A stretch of DNA of 64,000 bases from JACVRW01 sp963835705 (GTDB taxonomy: Bacteria > Actinomycetota > Thermoleophilia > Solirubrobacterales > Thermoleophilaceae). The DNA lies in contig CAWIGR010000021.1 of NCBI GenBank assembly GCA_963835705.1, positions 1-64,000 of the forward strand, given 5' to 3'. A program made the position numbers and the translations under genes. This document shows, piece by piece, positions 42,301 to 50,373 of the stretch; position 1 is the first letter of the stretch, and every line of letters starts with the position of its first letter. The notes beneath the pieces are model-generated. The model saw only the letters and a program-made list of their open reading frames with translations. It searched no databases and was not told where the DNA came from.

Positions 42301-45294
42301 TTACTCGTGCAGGTAGCGCTCCCGCTCGGCCGCGGTGAAGTCGCGGCTCACCCGGCGCTTCGCCAGCGCCAGCAGGTCGTCGAGGTCGCCGCACACGTCG
42401 CAGCTGTGGATGCGGGCGCGGTTCTCCCCGATCAGGACGCGCCGGCCGTCGGGGCTCAGGTCGGCGTTCCCGGCGCCCGGTAGCACGACGAGCGTGTCGC
42501 CGCTGGTCGCGCTCCAGATGCGCGCCGTGTCGTCGAGCGCGGTGGTGGCCAGCAGCCGTCCCTCGCGGTCGTACTCCACCGTGCTCACGCCGCCCGAGTG
42601 GCCTTCGAGCTGCATCTCGAGCCGGCCGGTGGCGGCGTCCCATATGCGGACCAGGTTGTCCCAGCCCGCCTTCGTGACGACGTGTTGCTCGTCAGGGCTG
42701 AAGATCGCGGCCGCCCCGGAGAACATCCGCTCGTCCGGCAGCTCCGATCCGGGGATTCGAACGTCGGTGTGCCCGGTTGAAGTGTCGATGATGCGGGCCG
42801 AGCCGGTCACGTGGACGGCGAGCAGACGGCGCCCATCGTGGCTGAGTTCGATGTCCTCGTTCCCGTCCACGCCCGAGGAGAAGGCGGACTCCCCGCGAAA
42901 GGGCGGCGCCCGGAAGCGCCGGACGATCTTGCCGGAGGGGAGCTCGGAGACATAGATCCGGTGGTTGATCAGCCCTCCGGTGTAGAGCAGCTTGTCGCCT
43001 GGGCCGAACTCCGCTCCTCCGCCGGCCGTGCCCTCCTTCAGCTTCACCACCTGCCGGCCGCGGCGCAGATCCCAGACCCGAGCGCCGTCCGAGCTGTGGA
43101 GCAGCACCATGGAGCCGTCGCGGGAGAACGCCTCGACGGACTCGAACTCCTTCCCGGTGAGGACCACTCGCCCGGTGCGCACGTCGTGGACGCGAAGATC
43201 CGCCCCGAAGTCCGAGCTGGCGAGGTAGCGGCCGCCCGGGGAGAGCTCGAGGTCGCCGGCCGTGCCCGCCGAGCCCTGCATCTGGCGCGCCGCCTCGCCG
43301 GCGGCGTCGAAGACGTAGGCCGATCCGCCGCACCCGGTCGCCGCTATCCGCTTCCCGTCCGCCGAGAAGACCGCCGTGCGGCACGCGCGCGCCCCAGGAG
43401 GTCTGAGGAGGGGCGCGGTCTCGGCGGTGCCGGCGTCCCAAACCCGGGCGGTGTCGTCCAAGCTCGCGGTCAGGACCGTGTCTCCGCGCGGCGCGAACTC
43501 GGCCGTGACGACGGCGGCCCGGTGGCCGCTCAGGCGCGTGACCACCCGCTCCGTGGCGATCTCCCACACGAGCGCCGTGCCGTCGTCTCCCGCCGTGACC
43601 ACGTAGCGCCCGTTCGGATGGAACCTGGCCTCGTGCACCAGGCCCTCGTGGCCCGAGAGCGTGGCAAGTTGCCGGCCCGTGCTGTCCCAGATCCGCACCA
43701 GCCCGTTTGCCTCGGTCACCGCCGTCATCGAGCCGTCCCGGCTGAAGGACACCCTGGGCGTGTAGAACTCGTCTCCCCCGGGGGCCAGCACGAACTCGGG
43801 GGCGAGGTCGGGAAGCGTCCACGTCCTCACGCCTTCCTGGAAGGTGGCGGTTACGACGTGGATCCCGTCCGGGCTGAAGTGTGCGCGGCCGACCCCCTCC
43901 TCGGCCCGGCGGGTGAGTAGGAGTGCGCCGGTAGAGGCCCGCCAGAGGCGGATCATCCCTTCCTGGTGAGCGGTCACCACGAGCTCGCCGTCGGGGCTGA
44001 ACTCGGCGTGGTCGGCGCCGGACCCCGAGAGCCTCGGTTGGTTCCGGGGCAGCGCGTGGAGGATCTCACCTCGCTCGGAGTCCCACACGAAGGCCGTGTT
44101 GATGAACGTGGCGGTGGCGACTTGGCGGCTGTCCGGGCTGAACTTGGCGCTCTGGATCCGGTTGTCGTTCGGGTCGCGCAGCACGGCCACCCGGCGTCCG
44201 TCGGCGCCGTCGTAGACCCGGGTCGTGTAGTCCTGTGCGTAGGTCAGCGCGCGCGAGCCGTCGGGGCTGAACTCGCCACCGCCGAGGGGGAGCCGGTGTC
44301 CCCGCAGCACGGCGATCTCTCGCCCGCTCCGGGCGTCCCAGAGGCGGGCCGTGGTGTCGTCGCTCGCCGTCAGGACGCGGCTGCCGTCGGGGCTGTAGCG
44401 GGCCAGTGCCAGGTCCTTGCGGTGCCCGCGCATCACGAGCCGCGCGTTGGACTCGGCGAGCGCCCGCCGCAGGGCGTCCTCCGCCTGCTGGGTGCGTGCC
44501 GTGCCGGCCGCCTCCCTTGCGAGCAGCACGCTCAGCTCGGGGTCGTCCTCGAGGGTCAGCAGGGAGCTCGCCGAGAGCTCACGCGAGACCGCGAGGCGCT
44601 CCTGCTCTTGCGCCGTCCCGCGCTCCACGAGCGCCCACGCCGCGAGCCCCGCGGCGATCACGAGGGCCACGCTGACCGCGGCGGTGAACCAGCCCTGGCG
44701 GCGCCGCGAGCTGCGACCGCTCGCGGCGAGGTAGTCGTACACGAGGGGCGAGGGACGCCGGCCCTCGTCCTCGCTGGAGCGCCGGTTCCAGTCCTCGGCC
44801 TCTCGCAGCTCGGAGCGGTTCAGGAGCTTCCCGGCGCGACGGTCCTCGCGCTCCCATTCGAGCGCCCGCAGCCTCAGCCGCGTGTGGACCTTGACCCAGT
44901 CGAGGTCGGTCTCCAAGGCCCGCCGCAGCGTCCGCACCGAGTCGTCGAAGGCGGCGTCGTCCAGGAACTCGACCCACTGGAAGGCGCCGACTCCCGCGGG
45001 GAGCTGCTCGGGCTCGACGCGCTCGCGCAGGACCGGGATGATGCGGATCCTCGCCCGCTGGGCATGATCGAGCTCGGCGCGGCACTCGCTCGACCGCACC
45101 GAGGTGCCGGTGACGATGTAGATGACCGCGTCCGACTGGTCGATGCCCTCCGCGATCTCGGTGAACCAGTCGCTGCTGGGGTGGATGCTCTCCCAGTCGA
45201 CCCAGAGCGAGTGGCCGGCGGCCTCGAGCGCCGCATGTAGCCGGCGCGCGAAGTCCTGATCTTCCCTTGCGTAGGAGATGAAGGCGTCGGCCAT
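42301..45294 (-). CDS. TIR-domain protein with membrane helix and WD40 propellers
   Basis: 997 residues. The TIR domain (about 1–135) begins MADAFISYAREDQDFARRLH and has SDWFTEIAEGIDQSDAVIYI with Glu 46 at the position of the NADase catalytic glutamate. A charged linker follows, then one membrane helix (about 202–222) and a coil. About 15 WD40 repeats (near 285–960; for example GSRVLTASDDTTARLWDA) would build two propellers. The tail has a CDVCGDLDDLLALAKRRV motif often seen in actinobacterial WD40 sensors. There is no P-loop ATPase. The likely design is a WD40 sensor outside the membrane or in the cytoplasm controlling TIR activity. Its start faces the RyR-channel gene with 29 bp between. 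Confidence 0.9.
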   Translation of the reverse strand: MADAFISYAREDQDFARRLHAALEAAGHSLWVDWESIHPSSDWFTEIAEGIDQSDAVIYIVTGTSVRSSECRAELDHAQRARIRIIPVLRERVEPEQLPAGVGAFQWVEFLDDAAFDDSVRTLRRALETDLDWVKVHTRLRLRALEWEREDRRAGKLLNRSELREAEDWNRRSSEDEGRRPSPLVYDYLAASGRSSRRRQGWFTAAVSVALVIAAGLAAWALVERGTAQEQERLAVSRELSASSLLTLEDDPELSVLLAREAAGTARTQQAEDALRRALAESNARLVMRGHRKDLALARYSPDGSRVLTASDDTTARLWDARSGREIAVLRGHRLPLGGGEFSPDGSRALTYAQDYTTRVYDGADGRRVAVLRDPNDNRIQSAKFSPDSRQVATATFINTAFVWDSERGEILHALPRNQPRLSGSGADHAEFSPDGELVVTAHQEGMIRLWRASTGALLLTRRAEEGVGRAHFSPDGIHVVTATFQEGVRTWTLPDLAPEFVLAPGGDEFYTPRVSFSRDGSMTAVTEANGLVRIWDSTGRQLATLSGHEGLVHEARFHPNGRYVVTAGDDGTALVWEIATERVVTRLSGHRAAVVTAEFAPRGDTVLTASLDDTARVWDAGTAETAPLLRPPGARACRTAVFSADGKRIAATGCGGSAYVFDAAGEAARQMQGSAGTAGDLELSPGGRYLASSDFGADLRVHDVRTGRVVLTGKEFESVEAFSRDGSMVLLHSSDGARVWDLRRGRQVVKLKEGTAGGGAEFGPGDKLLYTGGLINHRIYVSELPSGKIVRRFRAPPFRGESAFSSGVDGNEDIELSHDGRRLLAVHVTGSARIIDTSTGHTDVRIPGSELPDERMFSGAAAIFSPDEQHVVTKAGWDNLVRIWDAATGRLEMQLEGHSGGVSTVEYDREGRLLATTALDDTARIWSATSGDTLVVLPGAGNADLSPDGRRVLIGENRARIHSCDVCGDLDDLLALAKRRVSRDFTAAERERYLHE

Positions 45295-45310
45295 CGGCTG
45301 CGGTCGGGGA

Positions 45311-45316
45311 TAACGT
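45311..45316 (+). promoter_or_regulatory. Predicted -10 hexamer of the RyR-channel gene (leaderless), in the 29-bp divergent gap
   Basis: TAACGT, 7 nt before ATG 45324. On the opposite strand the same DNA offers TACGTT for the TIR gene, which would give it a short leader. Both promoters must overlap, so the two genes are probably co-controlled. Confidence 0.5.
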
Positions 45317-45323
45317 AGCCCAT

Positions 45324-47279
45324 ATGGAGACCCCCGCAGCGGCGGACGGCGGACAGCGCGCAAAGCGCGCCCGTCTGGCGAAGCGCCTTCGCCAGACTCG
45401 CCGGAAATGGGTGCGTCCGCGCTGGTACGCGGTGCGTCCTTGGCTGATCGTCATCTCGGTCGTGGCCGTCCTGGTGCTGGGTACCTGGGGGGCGGAGCGC
45501 GAGCACCCGTCGTTCTCGCTGTTCGACTCGTTCTACTTCGCGCTGAGCCTCTTCACGCTCGGGGGCTCGTTCCAGCACCCGGTCGATCCGGTCCTGCAGG
45601 CCGCACGGATCCTGGCCCCGCTCATCACGGGCTACGCGGTGGTGCAGGCGATCATCGTGCTGTTCCGGGACAACCTGAAGCTGGTGCACATCGGACTGCT
45701 CGCGCGCGGGCACGTGGTTGTCGCGGGGCTCGGCAGCACGGGGTCGCGGCTGGTGCGCGCGCTCGACGACGCCGACCACCGCATGGTGGTCATCGAGCGC
45801 AACCACGCCAACCCCGCCGTTGCGGCCTGCCGAGACCGCGGGATCAGCGTGCTGATCGGGGACGCGCGCGACGAGCTTCTCCTCGCCCGCTCCCGCCTCG
45901 GGCGAGCGGACCACCTGTTCGTCGCCTGCGGCGACGATCGCATCGACATGGACATCGCGGCTGCGGCCACACGGGTGGTAGCGGAGCTGCCCCGGGGGCG
46001 CCCGGCCGGGGACGACCTCACCGTGTTCGTCGCACTCGACGACCTGCGCCTGTGGCGGGCGCTCGGCGCCCGGATGCTCACGTCCGAGCCCCGCTCCGGC
46101 GTGCGCCTCGAGCTGTTCCACGTGCACGAGGCGGCCGCCAAGGCGCTGGTCGACGAGCACCCGCCGTTCTCCGCCGGCGAGGACCGCCCCCACGTCGTGC
46201 TCGTGGGCACCAACGATGTCGGCGAGGCGTTGATCCTGCGGATCGGCCGGCGCTGGCTGGCCGAGCGGGGCGCGGTCGGCGACCGCATCGCCCTGACGAT
46301 CTTCAGCCCCCGCGCCGACGAGGAGCGCGCCTGGCTCCTGTCGCGCTACCCGGAGCTGGAGCGGGTCTGCGAGCTGCGCGCATGCGTCAACTCCCTGCAG
46401 GAGGGAGACCTCCGGCCGGGGCTGGAGACCGTCCGCGACGGAGCGGGCCCGCCGTCTTCGGTGTACGTGTGCCTCGAGAGCGAGAGCGACGCGCTGGCAG
46501 CGGCGCTGGCGCTCGGCAAGCTGCCCTCCCTGGCTCACGCCCCGATCGTGGTCACTCTTGTGGACAGCGACGCGGGCATGGCGAACGCGCTGACACAGGC
46601 GCAGGGGGACCTCGACAACGTCACGCCGTTCGGGATCCTGACCGCGGCGCTGACCGGCGGGGTGCTGCTCGGCGGAGTGACCGAGCTCCTCGCCCAGGCG
46701 AAGCACGAGGAGTACGTGCGGTCGGAGGAGCGGAACGGGCACACGCCCGAGGAGAACCCGTCGATGCGGCCTTGGGACGAGATCGGTCGGAGCCTAAAAA
46801 GCGAGAACCGGGCGTTCGTGGGGGGCATCGCCCACAAGCTCGACTTGGTGAACTGCACGGTGGTGCCGTCGCCGCTTGCCGACCCGAGCAACGGCTGCTT
46901 CGCGTTCTCGGACGACCAGATCGAGATGCTCGCGCGACAGGAGCACGACCGCTGGGCGGAGAGCCGAAGAAGGCAGGGCTACAGCTACGGCCCGGTCCGC
47001 CAGGACGAGGGCCGGGACAAGCGCCACCCGCTGCTGGTGGACTTCGCCGACCTCCCCCACGAGGAGCAGGAAAAGGACCGTAGCCCCGTGCGCCAGCTGC
47101 CGGCGATGCTGGCGCGAGCCGGATTCGAGGTGGTGCCGCTCGGCGCCGGCGAGGCGCAGCCGGGTGAGGTGCCCGCTGGGCGGGGCCCGGCCCGTTTGAC
47201 AGCGGCGGCGACTGTCACGCCTGGTGGGGCTATGTGCCCACAATCGACGACAGTCGCCTCCGCGCGACAGTGGAGCTGA
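45324..47279 (+). CDS. Potassium-channel-like RCK (TrkA-N) protein with RyR domain
   Basis: 651 residues. A basic N-terminus (10–37) precedes TM1 (about 40–55), a pore-like loop (66–82, FALSLFTLGG) and TM2 (94–114). RCK/TrkA-N domain 1 starts HVVVAGLGSTGSRLVRAL (about 129–250) and a second NAD-fold starts HVVLVGTNDVGEALILRIG (about 290–440). WDEIGRSLKSENR (about 484–496) leads into a RyR domain (about 530–605): LARQEHDRWAESRRRQGYSY, GRDKRHPLLVDFADLP and EQEKDRSPVRQLPAML. The pore has TLGG instead of the potassium filter TVGYG, so ion selectivity is unclear. RyR domains are proposed ligand sensors in prokaryotic signalling and conflict systems. The last 40 residues are low complexity and overlap another frame, so the true end may differ. 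Confidence 0.88.
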   Translation: METPAAADGGQRAKRARLAKRLRQTRRKWVRPRWYAVRPWLIVISVVAVLVLGTWGAEREHPSFSLFDSFYFALSLFTLGGSFQHPVDPVLQAARILAPLITGYAVVQAIIVLFRDNLKLVHIGLLARGHVVVAGLGSTGSRLVRALDDADHRMVVIERNHANPAVAACRDRGISVLIGDARDELLLARSRLGRADHLFVACGDDRIDMDIAAAATRVVAELPRGRPAGDDLTVFVALDDLRLWRALGARMLTSEPRSGVRLELFHVHEAAAKALVDEHPPFSAGEDRPHVVLVGTNDVGEALILRIGRRWLAERGAVGDRIALTIFSPRADEERAWLLSRYPELERVCELRACVNSLQEGDLRPGLETVRDGAGPPSSVYVCLESESDALAAALALGKLPSLAHAPIVVTLVDSDAGMANALTQAQGDLDNVTPFGILTAALTGGVLLGGVTELLAQAKHEEYVRSEERNGHTPEENPSMRPWDEIGRSLKSENRAFVGGIAHKLDLVNCTVVPSPLADPSNGCFAFSDDQIEMLARQEHDRWAESRRRQGYSYGPVRQDEGRDKRHPLLVDFADLPHEEQEKDRSPVRQLPAMLARAGFEVVPLGAGEAQPGEVPAGRGPARLTAAATVTPGGAMCPQSTTVASARQWS

Positions 47280-47434
47280 GGGACTCGGAGACCCCCGTGA
47301 CCTACGCGCTGGCGGGAGGCGCGTCAGTGCAGGTCTGGGTGAGAGCGCCGCTTTACGGGAAAGCAGGCGTCTGCTGGTCGCCGGCTCGGCGCTCGGTCGT
47401 CGTCCAATGCGGAAGCGAACGGGACCGCCAGTGA
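47234..47434 (+). pseudogene. Protein-like reading frame overlapping the end of the RyR-channel gene
   Basis: From just upstream, the frame reads FDSGGDCHAWWGY then VPTIDDSRLRATVELRDSET and YALAGGASVQVWVRAPLYGK, ending at a TGA at 47434. Its composition (aromatics, balanced charges) is more protein-like than the RyR gene's own tail. It has no good start (GTG 47234 is the first) and a TGA lies shortly upstream. It is likely the C-terminal relic of a lost gene, or evidence of a frameshift. No family is recognised. Confidence 0.35.
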
Positions 47435-47613
47435 CGTCGGCATGCCGCCGCTCAGACCGCGATGCGGTCAGAACAGCACCAGGAACGCCGCTACAAGCAC
47501 ATCAACGTGAGCGATCATCTCACCGTGCTCGCCTGCCGCTAGCACTAACGTCGACCGGCTGGCTCAGGCGCGTTGCGTGCCTGCGGGCAAGGGCTACGCG
47601 CCGGCACCAGACT
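47435..47613. other. Intergenic DNA without a recognisable gene
   Basis: No convincing coding frame, RNA gene or promoter is seen between the RyR-channel region and the EcsC-like gene. It lies next to degenerate sequence and is probably decayed. Confidence 0.5.
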
Positions 47614-47639
47614 GCCTACGCCGCGACGGCCGCGTAGGC
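47614..47639. terminator. Hairpin at the 3' end of the EcsC-like gene
   Basis: GCCTACGC (47614–47621) and GCGTAGGC (47632–47639) form an 8-bp stem with a 10-nt loop over the last codons of the gene. No T-run follows, so intrinsic termination is doubtful. Confidence 0.3.
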
Positions 47640-48312
47640 TCCGAGGCCGTCGTCGGGCCGGGGTTGGAATGTCCGCTTGGCAACCTTGCCAACGACGCCC
47701 GTCGCGGCGCCGTCAACGGTGCCACCGACGACGCCTCCGACGAGTGGGATGGCCTTGGAGATGTTGATCACGCCGGTGGTTCCGGCCTTCGTCAGCAGCC
47801 GGAAGCCGACCTTCTTGTTGATCTCGATCAGCGCACGGCCGGAAATCCGGGAAACCGCCTGCTTACTTGCACGGGTCCCGAAGTCGGTGCCGATGCGCTT
47901 GACAGCTTCCTTGACGGTCGCGTCACCCGCGATGGCCGCCACTGCGAGCGTGCGAACGCGGTCGTCGTCGAGGTCATAGCCACGGATATGCGCGATGGCC
48001 CCCACCATGCGCGCCTGCAGGACCCATGCGCTCCCGATGGCAGCCGGAATCGTGACCGGTAGCACCAGGACGGAGCCTATCCCTCCCCCCTCCTTCAACG
48101 CCGGTCGCGAAGCCGGTGGTGAAGGTCTTTGACGATTCCCACCGGATCAGCGAGTCAATCCGCGCGTCGTGGTTACGGTAACGAGAGTCTCGAAGGTAGT
48201 CCTCGGCGAGCTCGGCCGAAGTCTTCATCCTTGGTGCCTTGCCCTCGATCCCGAGTTCGCTCACCTTCGACACAAGCGCGAGTGCGCTCGACGAGTCAAG
48301 TTCAATGCCCAT
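47616..48312 (-). pseudogene. EcsC-family protein, frameshifted
   Basis: Frame one: MGIELDSSSALALVSKVSEL to TTGFATGVEG. Frame two: GIGSVLVLPVTIPAAIGSAW, VGAIAHIRGYDLDDDRVRTL, and ISKAIPLVGGVVGGTVDGAA. One extra G in a run of six near 48090 separates them; corrected length is about 231 residues. EcsC-like proteins have an amphipathic, membrane-associated character; function is not established. AAAGGAA sits upstream of the ATG as a ribosome-binding site, unlike the leaderless core genes, in keeping with acquired DNA. Confidence 0.8.
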
Positions 48313-48545
48313 GTTGCGAGTAGGTTCCTTTGATCAGATGTTGATGCGTTGACCGCTCGGAGCGGATCTTCTCCTCGCAGCGCTTCATCTTCCTCAACGT
48401 CCTATCGGCACCGCGGCGCGGGGCCGTGAGACGACGAGCTTGCGCTTATCGTTTCGAGCGAGCGTCCGACTCGGCTCGCCGGAGACAACCGCTCCCACGA
48501 GAAGCAGCAGCGCGCCGGTCGATCGGCCTCATCGGTGCGCACCGC
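48313..48545. other. Intergenic DNA, no gene recognised
   Basis: Upstream region of the EcsC-like gene and downstream region of the LiaF-like gene. It is less GC-rich than most of the window. No hairpin with a T-run and no conserved frame is seen. Confidence 0.5.
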
Positions 48546-49176
48546 TCAGTTGCATGGATAGGGGCAGTCCCGCCGACCGACGGGCGGCTGCCCTGTCAGG
48601 CGACAGTGCCGCCATGGGCTACCCGGTCGGCCCACCCACCGCGCGAGCTTGTCCCAGAGCCGCCGGTGGCGCACCTTGACGTCGCCGAAAAACGTCCCGC
48701 CGGTGAGCACGATGCGCGGTGCCCCCGGAGTGCCGGAGCCGGGCTCGACCTTCGTCAGGCCCACCTGCGTGACGGCCTGCAACTCGACCTCGACGCCCTC
48801 GGGATCAACCAGGTCGATGTTCCCGAACAGCACGCGGGCGTGAATGTGGGTCTCCGCCGCGCTGATCTGCGCCTGGCGCAGGTCGAGCTTGATGTTGTCG
48901 AACCACGTGCGGAGGAGCTCTCGACCGCCAGGCCCAGGCGCCCGAGCGCTTGATGTCCCCGACCCCGCGGACGTTGGGAGCCTGACTTGCCCTGCCGACG
49001 GCAGCCGTCGCCGGGAGGTCGGACGTGAGCGGCACGAGGTCGGAGCACATCACCGCGCCGGCGGCCGCCTCGATGCGGTCGGTTAGCTCCTCAAGGGTCA
49101 GCCGTCCTTCCGCTGCGGCATCGCGCAGGCGGTTCATCGTGGCATCGCGCTCGGCATCCGACGCTCGAACGTCCAT
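48546..49176 (-). pseudogene. DUF1707 / LiaF-like cell-wall stress protein, frameshifted
   Basis: The N-terminal DUF1707 domain is complete: MDVRASDAERDATMNRLRDA and EGRLTLEELTDRIEAA. After GVGDIKRSGAWAW the frame shifts by one base (about 48905–48935) and continues in another frame with TWFDNIKLDLRQAQISAAET and VLFGNIDLVDPEGVEVELQA, then GAPRIVLTGGTFFGDVKVRH, the LiaF C-terminal β-helix. The predicted family role is sensing or buffering envelope stress. The last 25 codons are not protein-like, so the true end is probably near 48620 with a second error. TAGAGT lies 8 nt before the ATG. Confidence 0.75.
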
Positions 49177-49184
49177 CCCGCGGC

Positions 49185-49190
49185 ACTCTA
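49185..49190 (-). promoter_or_regulatory. Predicted -10 hexamer of the LiaF-like gene (leaderless)
   Basis: TAGAGT on the minus strand, 8 nt before the ATG at 49176. Confidence 0.4.
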
Positions 49191-49335
49191 CGGTGCGAGG
49201 CGAGGTCCGACCTACTCGCACTTGGCCCCCGGCCGAAGCGCAGCATCTCGCCGGACCGGCGCGCCGTCGCTGCGAGGCACGCGTTGATAGCCGCGCGTCA
49301 GGCGCGTCACTGTCGCATTGGACTGCCATGAAGGA

Positions 49336-49394
49336 GGGCCTCCTCTCGGTGACACGCTCCGGCTGTCACCGAGGAGCGCGCTCAAAGGAGGCCC
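49336..49394 (+). repeat. Nested inverted repeats upstream of the IS110 transposase relic
   Basis: Outer arms GGGCCTCC (49336–49343) and GGAGGCCC (49387–49394); inner arms CTCGGTGACA (49345–49354) and TGTCACCGAG (49364–49373) with a 9-nt loop. The outer right arm contains GGAGG, the ribosome-binding site of the transposase (10 nt before its ATG), so folding would hide it. In IS110 elements the non-coding DNA before the transposase also encodes the bridge RNA, so this could be part of one. Confidence 0.55.
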
Positions 49395-49401
49395 GACTTC
49401 A

Positions 49402-49975
49402 ATGTTGCTCGACCAGCTCGCCGTCGCGCGCCTGACCTCGACTCGCTGCGAGCGCTCGCGCGACGAGTCGACGAGGTTCACGCAGAGCCGGTCTGCGCCG
49501 TCGTCGAGTCGATGACTGGTGCTCGGCTCGTCCACGACACGCTTGAGCAGGAGGGCTGGGACGTCGAAATCGCCGACGCCCAGAAGGTCAAGGGCCTCGC
49601 GCCGCTGGCTTGCAAGACCGACAAGATCGACTCGATGGTGCTGGCGGTGCTGAGCCAGCGCGACCTGGTGCCGGCGATCTGGCTGCCCGATCCGCGGGTC
49701 GCGAGCAGCGCGAGCTGGCCAGGTTCCGGATGCATCTGGTCAAGCACAAGTCGGCGCTCAAGAACCGGATCCACTCGACGCTGATCAACTTCGGCAGGCC
49801 CTGCCCGGTCACCGACCTGTTCGGGGCCGAGGGCCGCCGCCTGCTCGCCAGACTCGACGTTCCGGAGCCCTGGCGCGGCAACGTCACGGCGTCGGTCGAG
49901 CTGATCGACGACCTCGAGCGCCAGATCGCAGAGATCAACCGCCGGCTTCGGGAAGGCCACGCCGACCACCCCTAG
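49402..49975 (+). mobile_element. IS110-family transposase, truncated and frameshifted relic
   Basis: Three frames together give RAPDLDSLRALARRVDEVHA, VESMTGARLVHDTLEQEGWD, ADAQKVKGLAPLACKTDKID and RFRMHLVKHKSALKNRIHST, then LARLDVPEPWRGNV, followed by IDDLERQIAEINRRL. This is the DEDD RuvC-like N-terminal half of IS110 transposases, including KTDKID. Two one-base losses (near 49440 and 49700) break it, and the C-terminal transposase-20 domain with the catalytic Ser is missing after GHADHP. It cannot be active. Confidence 0.85.
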
Positions 49976-50220
49976 GCAGTGAGGAAGCCGGGCCACATCG
50001 CCTACCGAGGCGCCACCACCGCGATCGGCGTTGCCGCCATCGTGCTCGGGGAGGCAGATGACGCGCCCGGCTCGTGCTCTTCGGCGGCCTGCTCATCCTC
50101 GCCACGTCGCGCTGGCGGTCAGGACCCCCCAGCGCAGCGAGTAGCACGCCGCCGGCCTCGGACGTGCCGGGAGCGATCTGGCGGCGTCGTCGGTGCGGAT
50201 CCGCCGAAAACTCGCCAGTC
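49976..50220. other. Decayed DNA after the IS110 relic, possible small membrane-protein fragment
   Basis: Two frames on the plus strand give AYRGATTAIGVAAIVLG and ARLVLFGGLLILATSRW, which together resemble a small two-helix membrane protein broken by a frameshift. No start or full-length frame exists. Otherwise nothing is recognised. Confidence 0.3.
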
Positions 50221-50373
50221 TCAGCGGCGGAGGTCAGACAGGGCCGGCTCGACCGGCACGAGGCGTGCGTAGGGCCGACCCCGGCGGCTGATCCTGATCT
50301 CCTCGCCTGCGGCGGCGCGCTCGAGGTAGTAGCCGAAGTGGTTGCGGAACTGGTGGCAGCCGACGTCGACTGC
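50221..50373 (-). pseudogene. Phd/YefM antitoxin relic downstream of tRNA-Ala
   Basis: AVDVGCHQFRNHFGYYLERA followed by GEEIRISRRGRPYARLVP is the Phd fold, with about 50 residues to a stop at 50221. There is no ATG, GTG or TTG after the tRNA, so it has lost its start. No toxin gene follows. It is in frame with the nuclease through the tRNA. Confidence 0.7.

Noticed and set aside
42301..45294. STAND/NB-ARC ATPase in the TIR–WD40 protein
   Set aside because: No Walker A or B motif occurs between the TIR domain and the WD40 repeats; a membrane helix is there instead.
47614..47639. A strong intrinsic terminator
   Set aside because: The stem is good but no T-run follows on either side.
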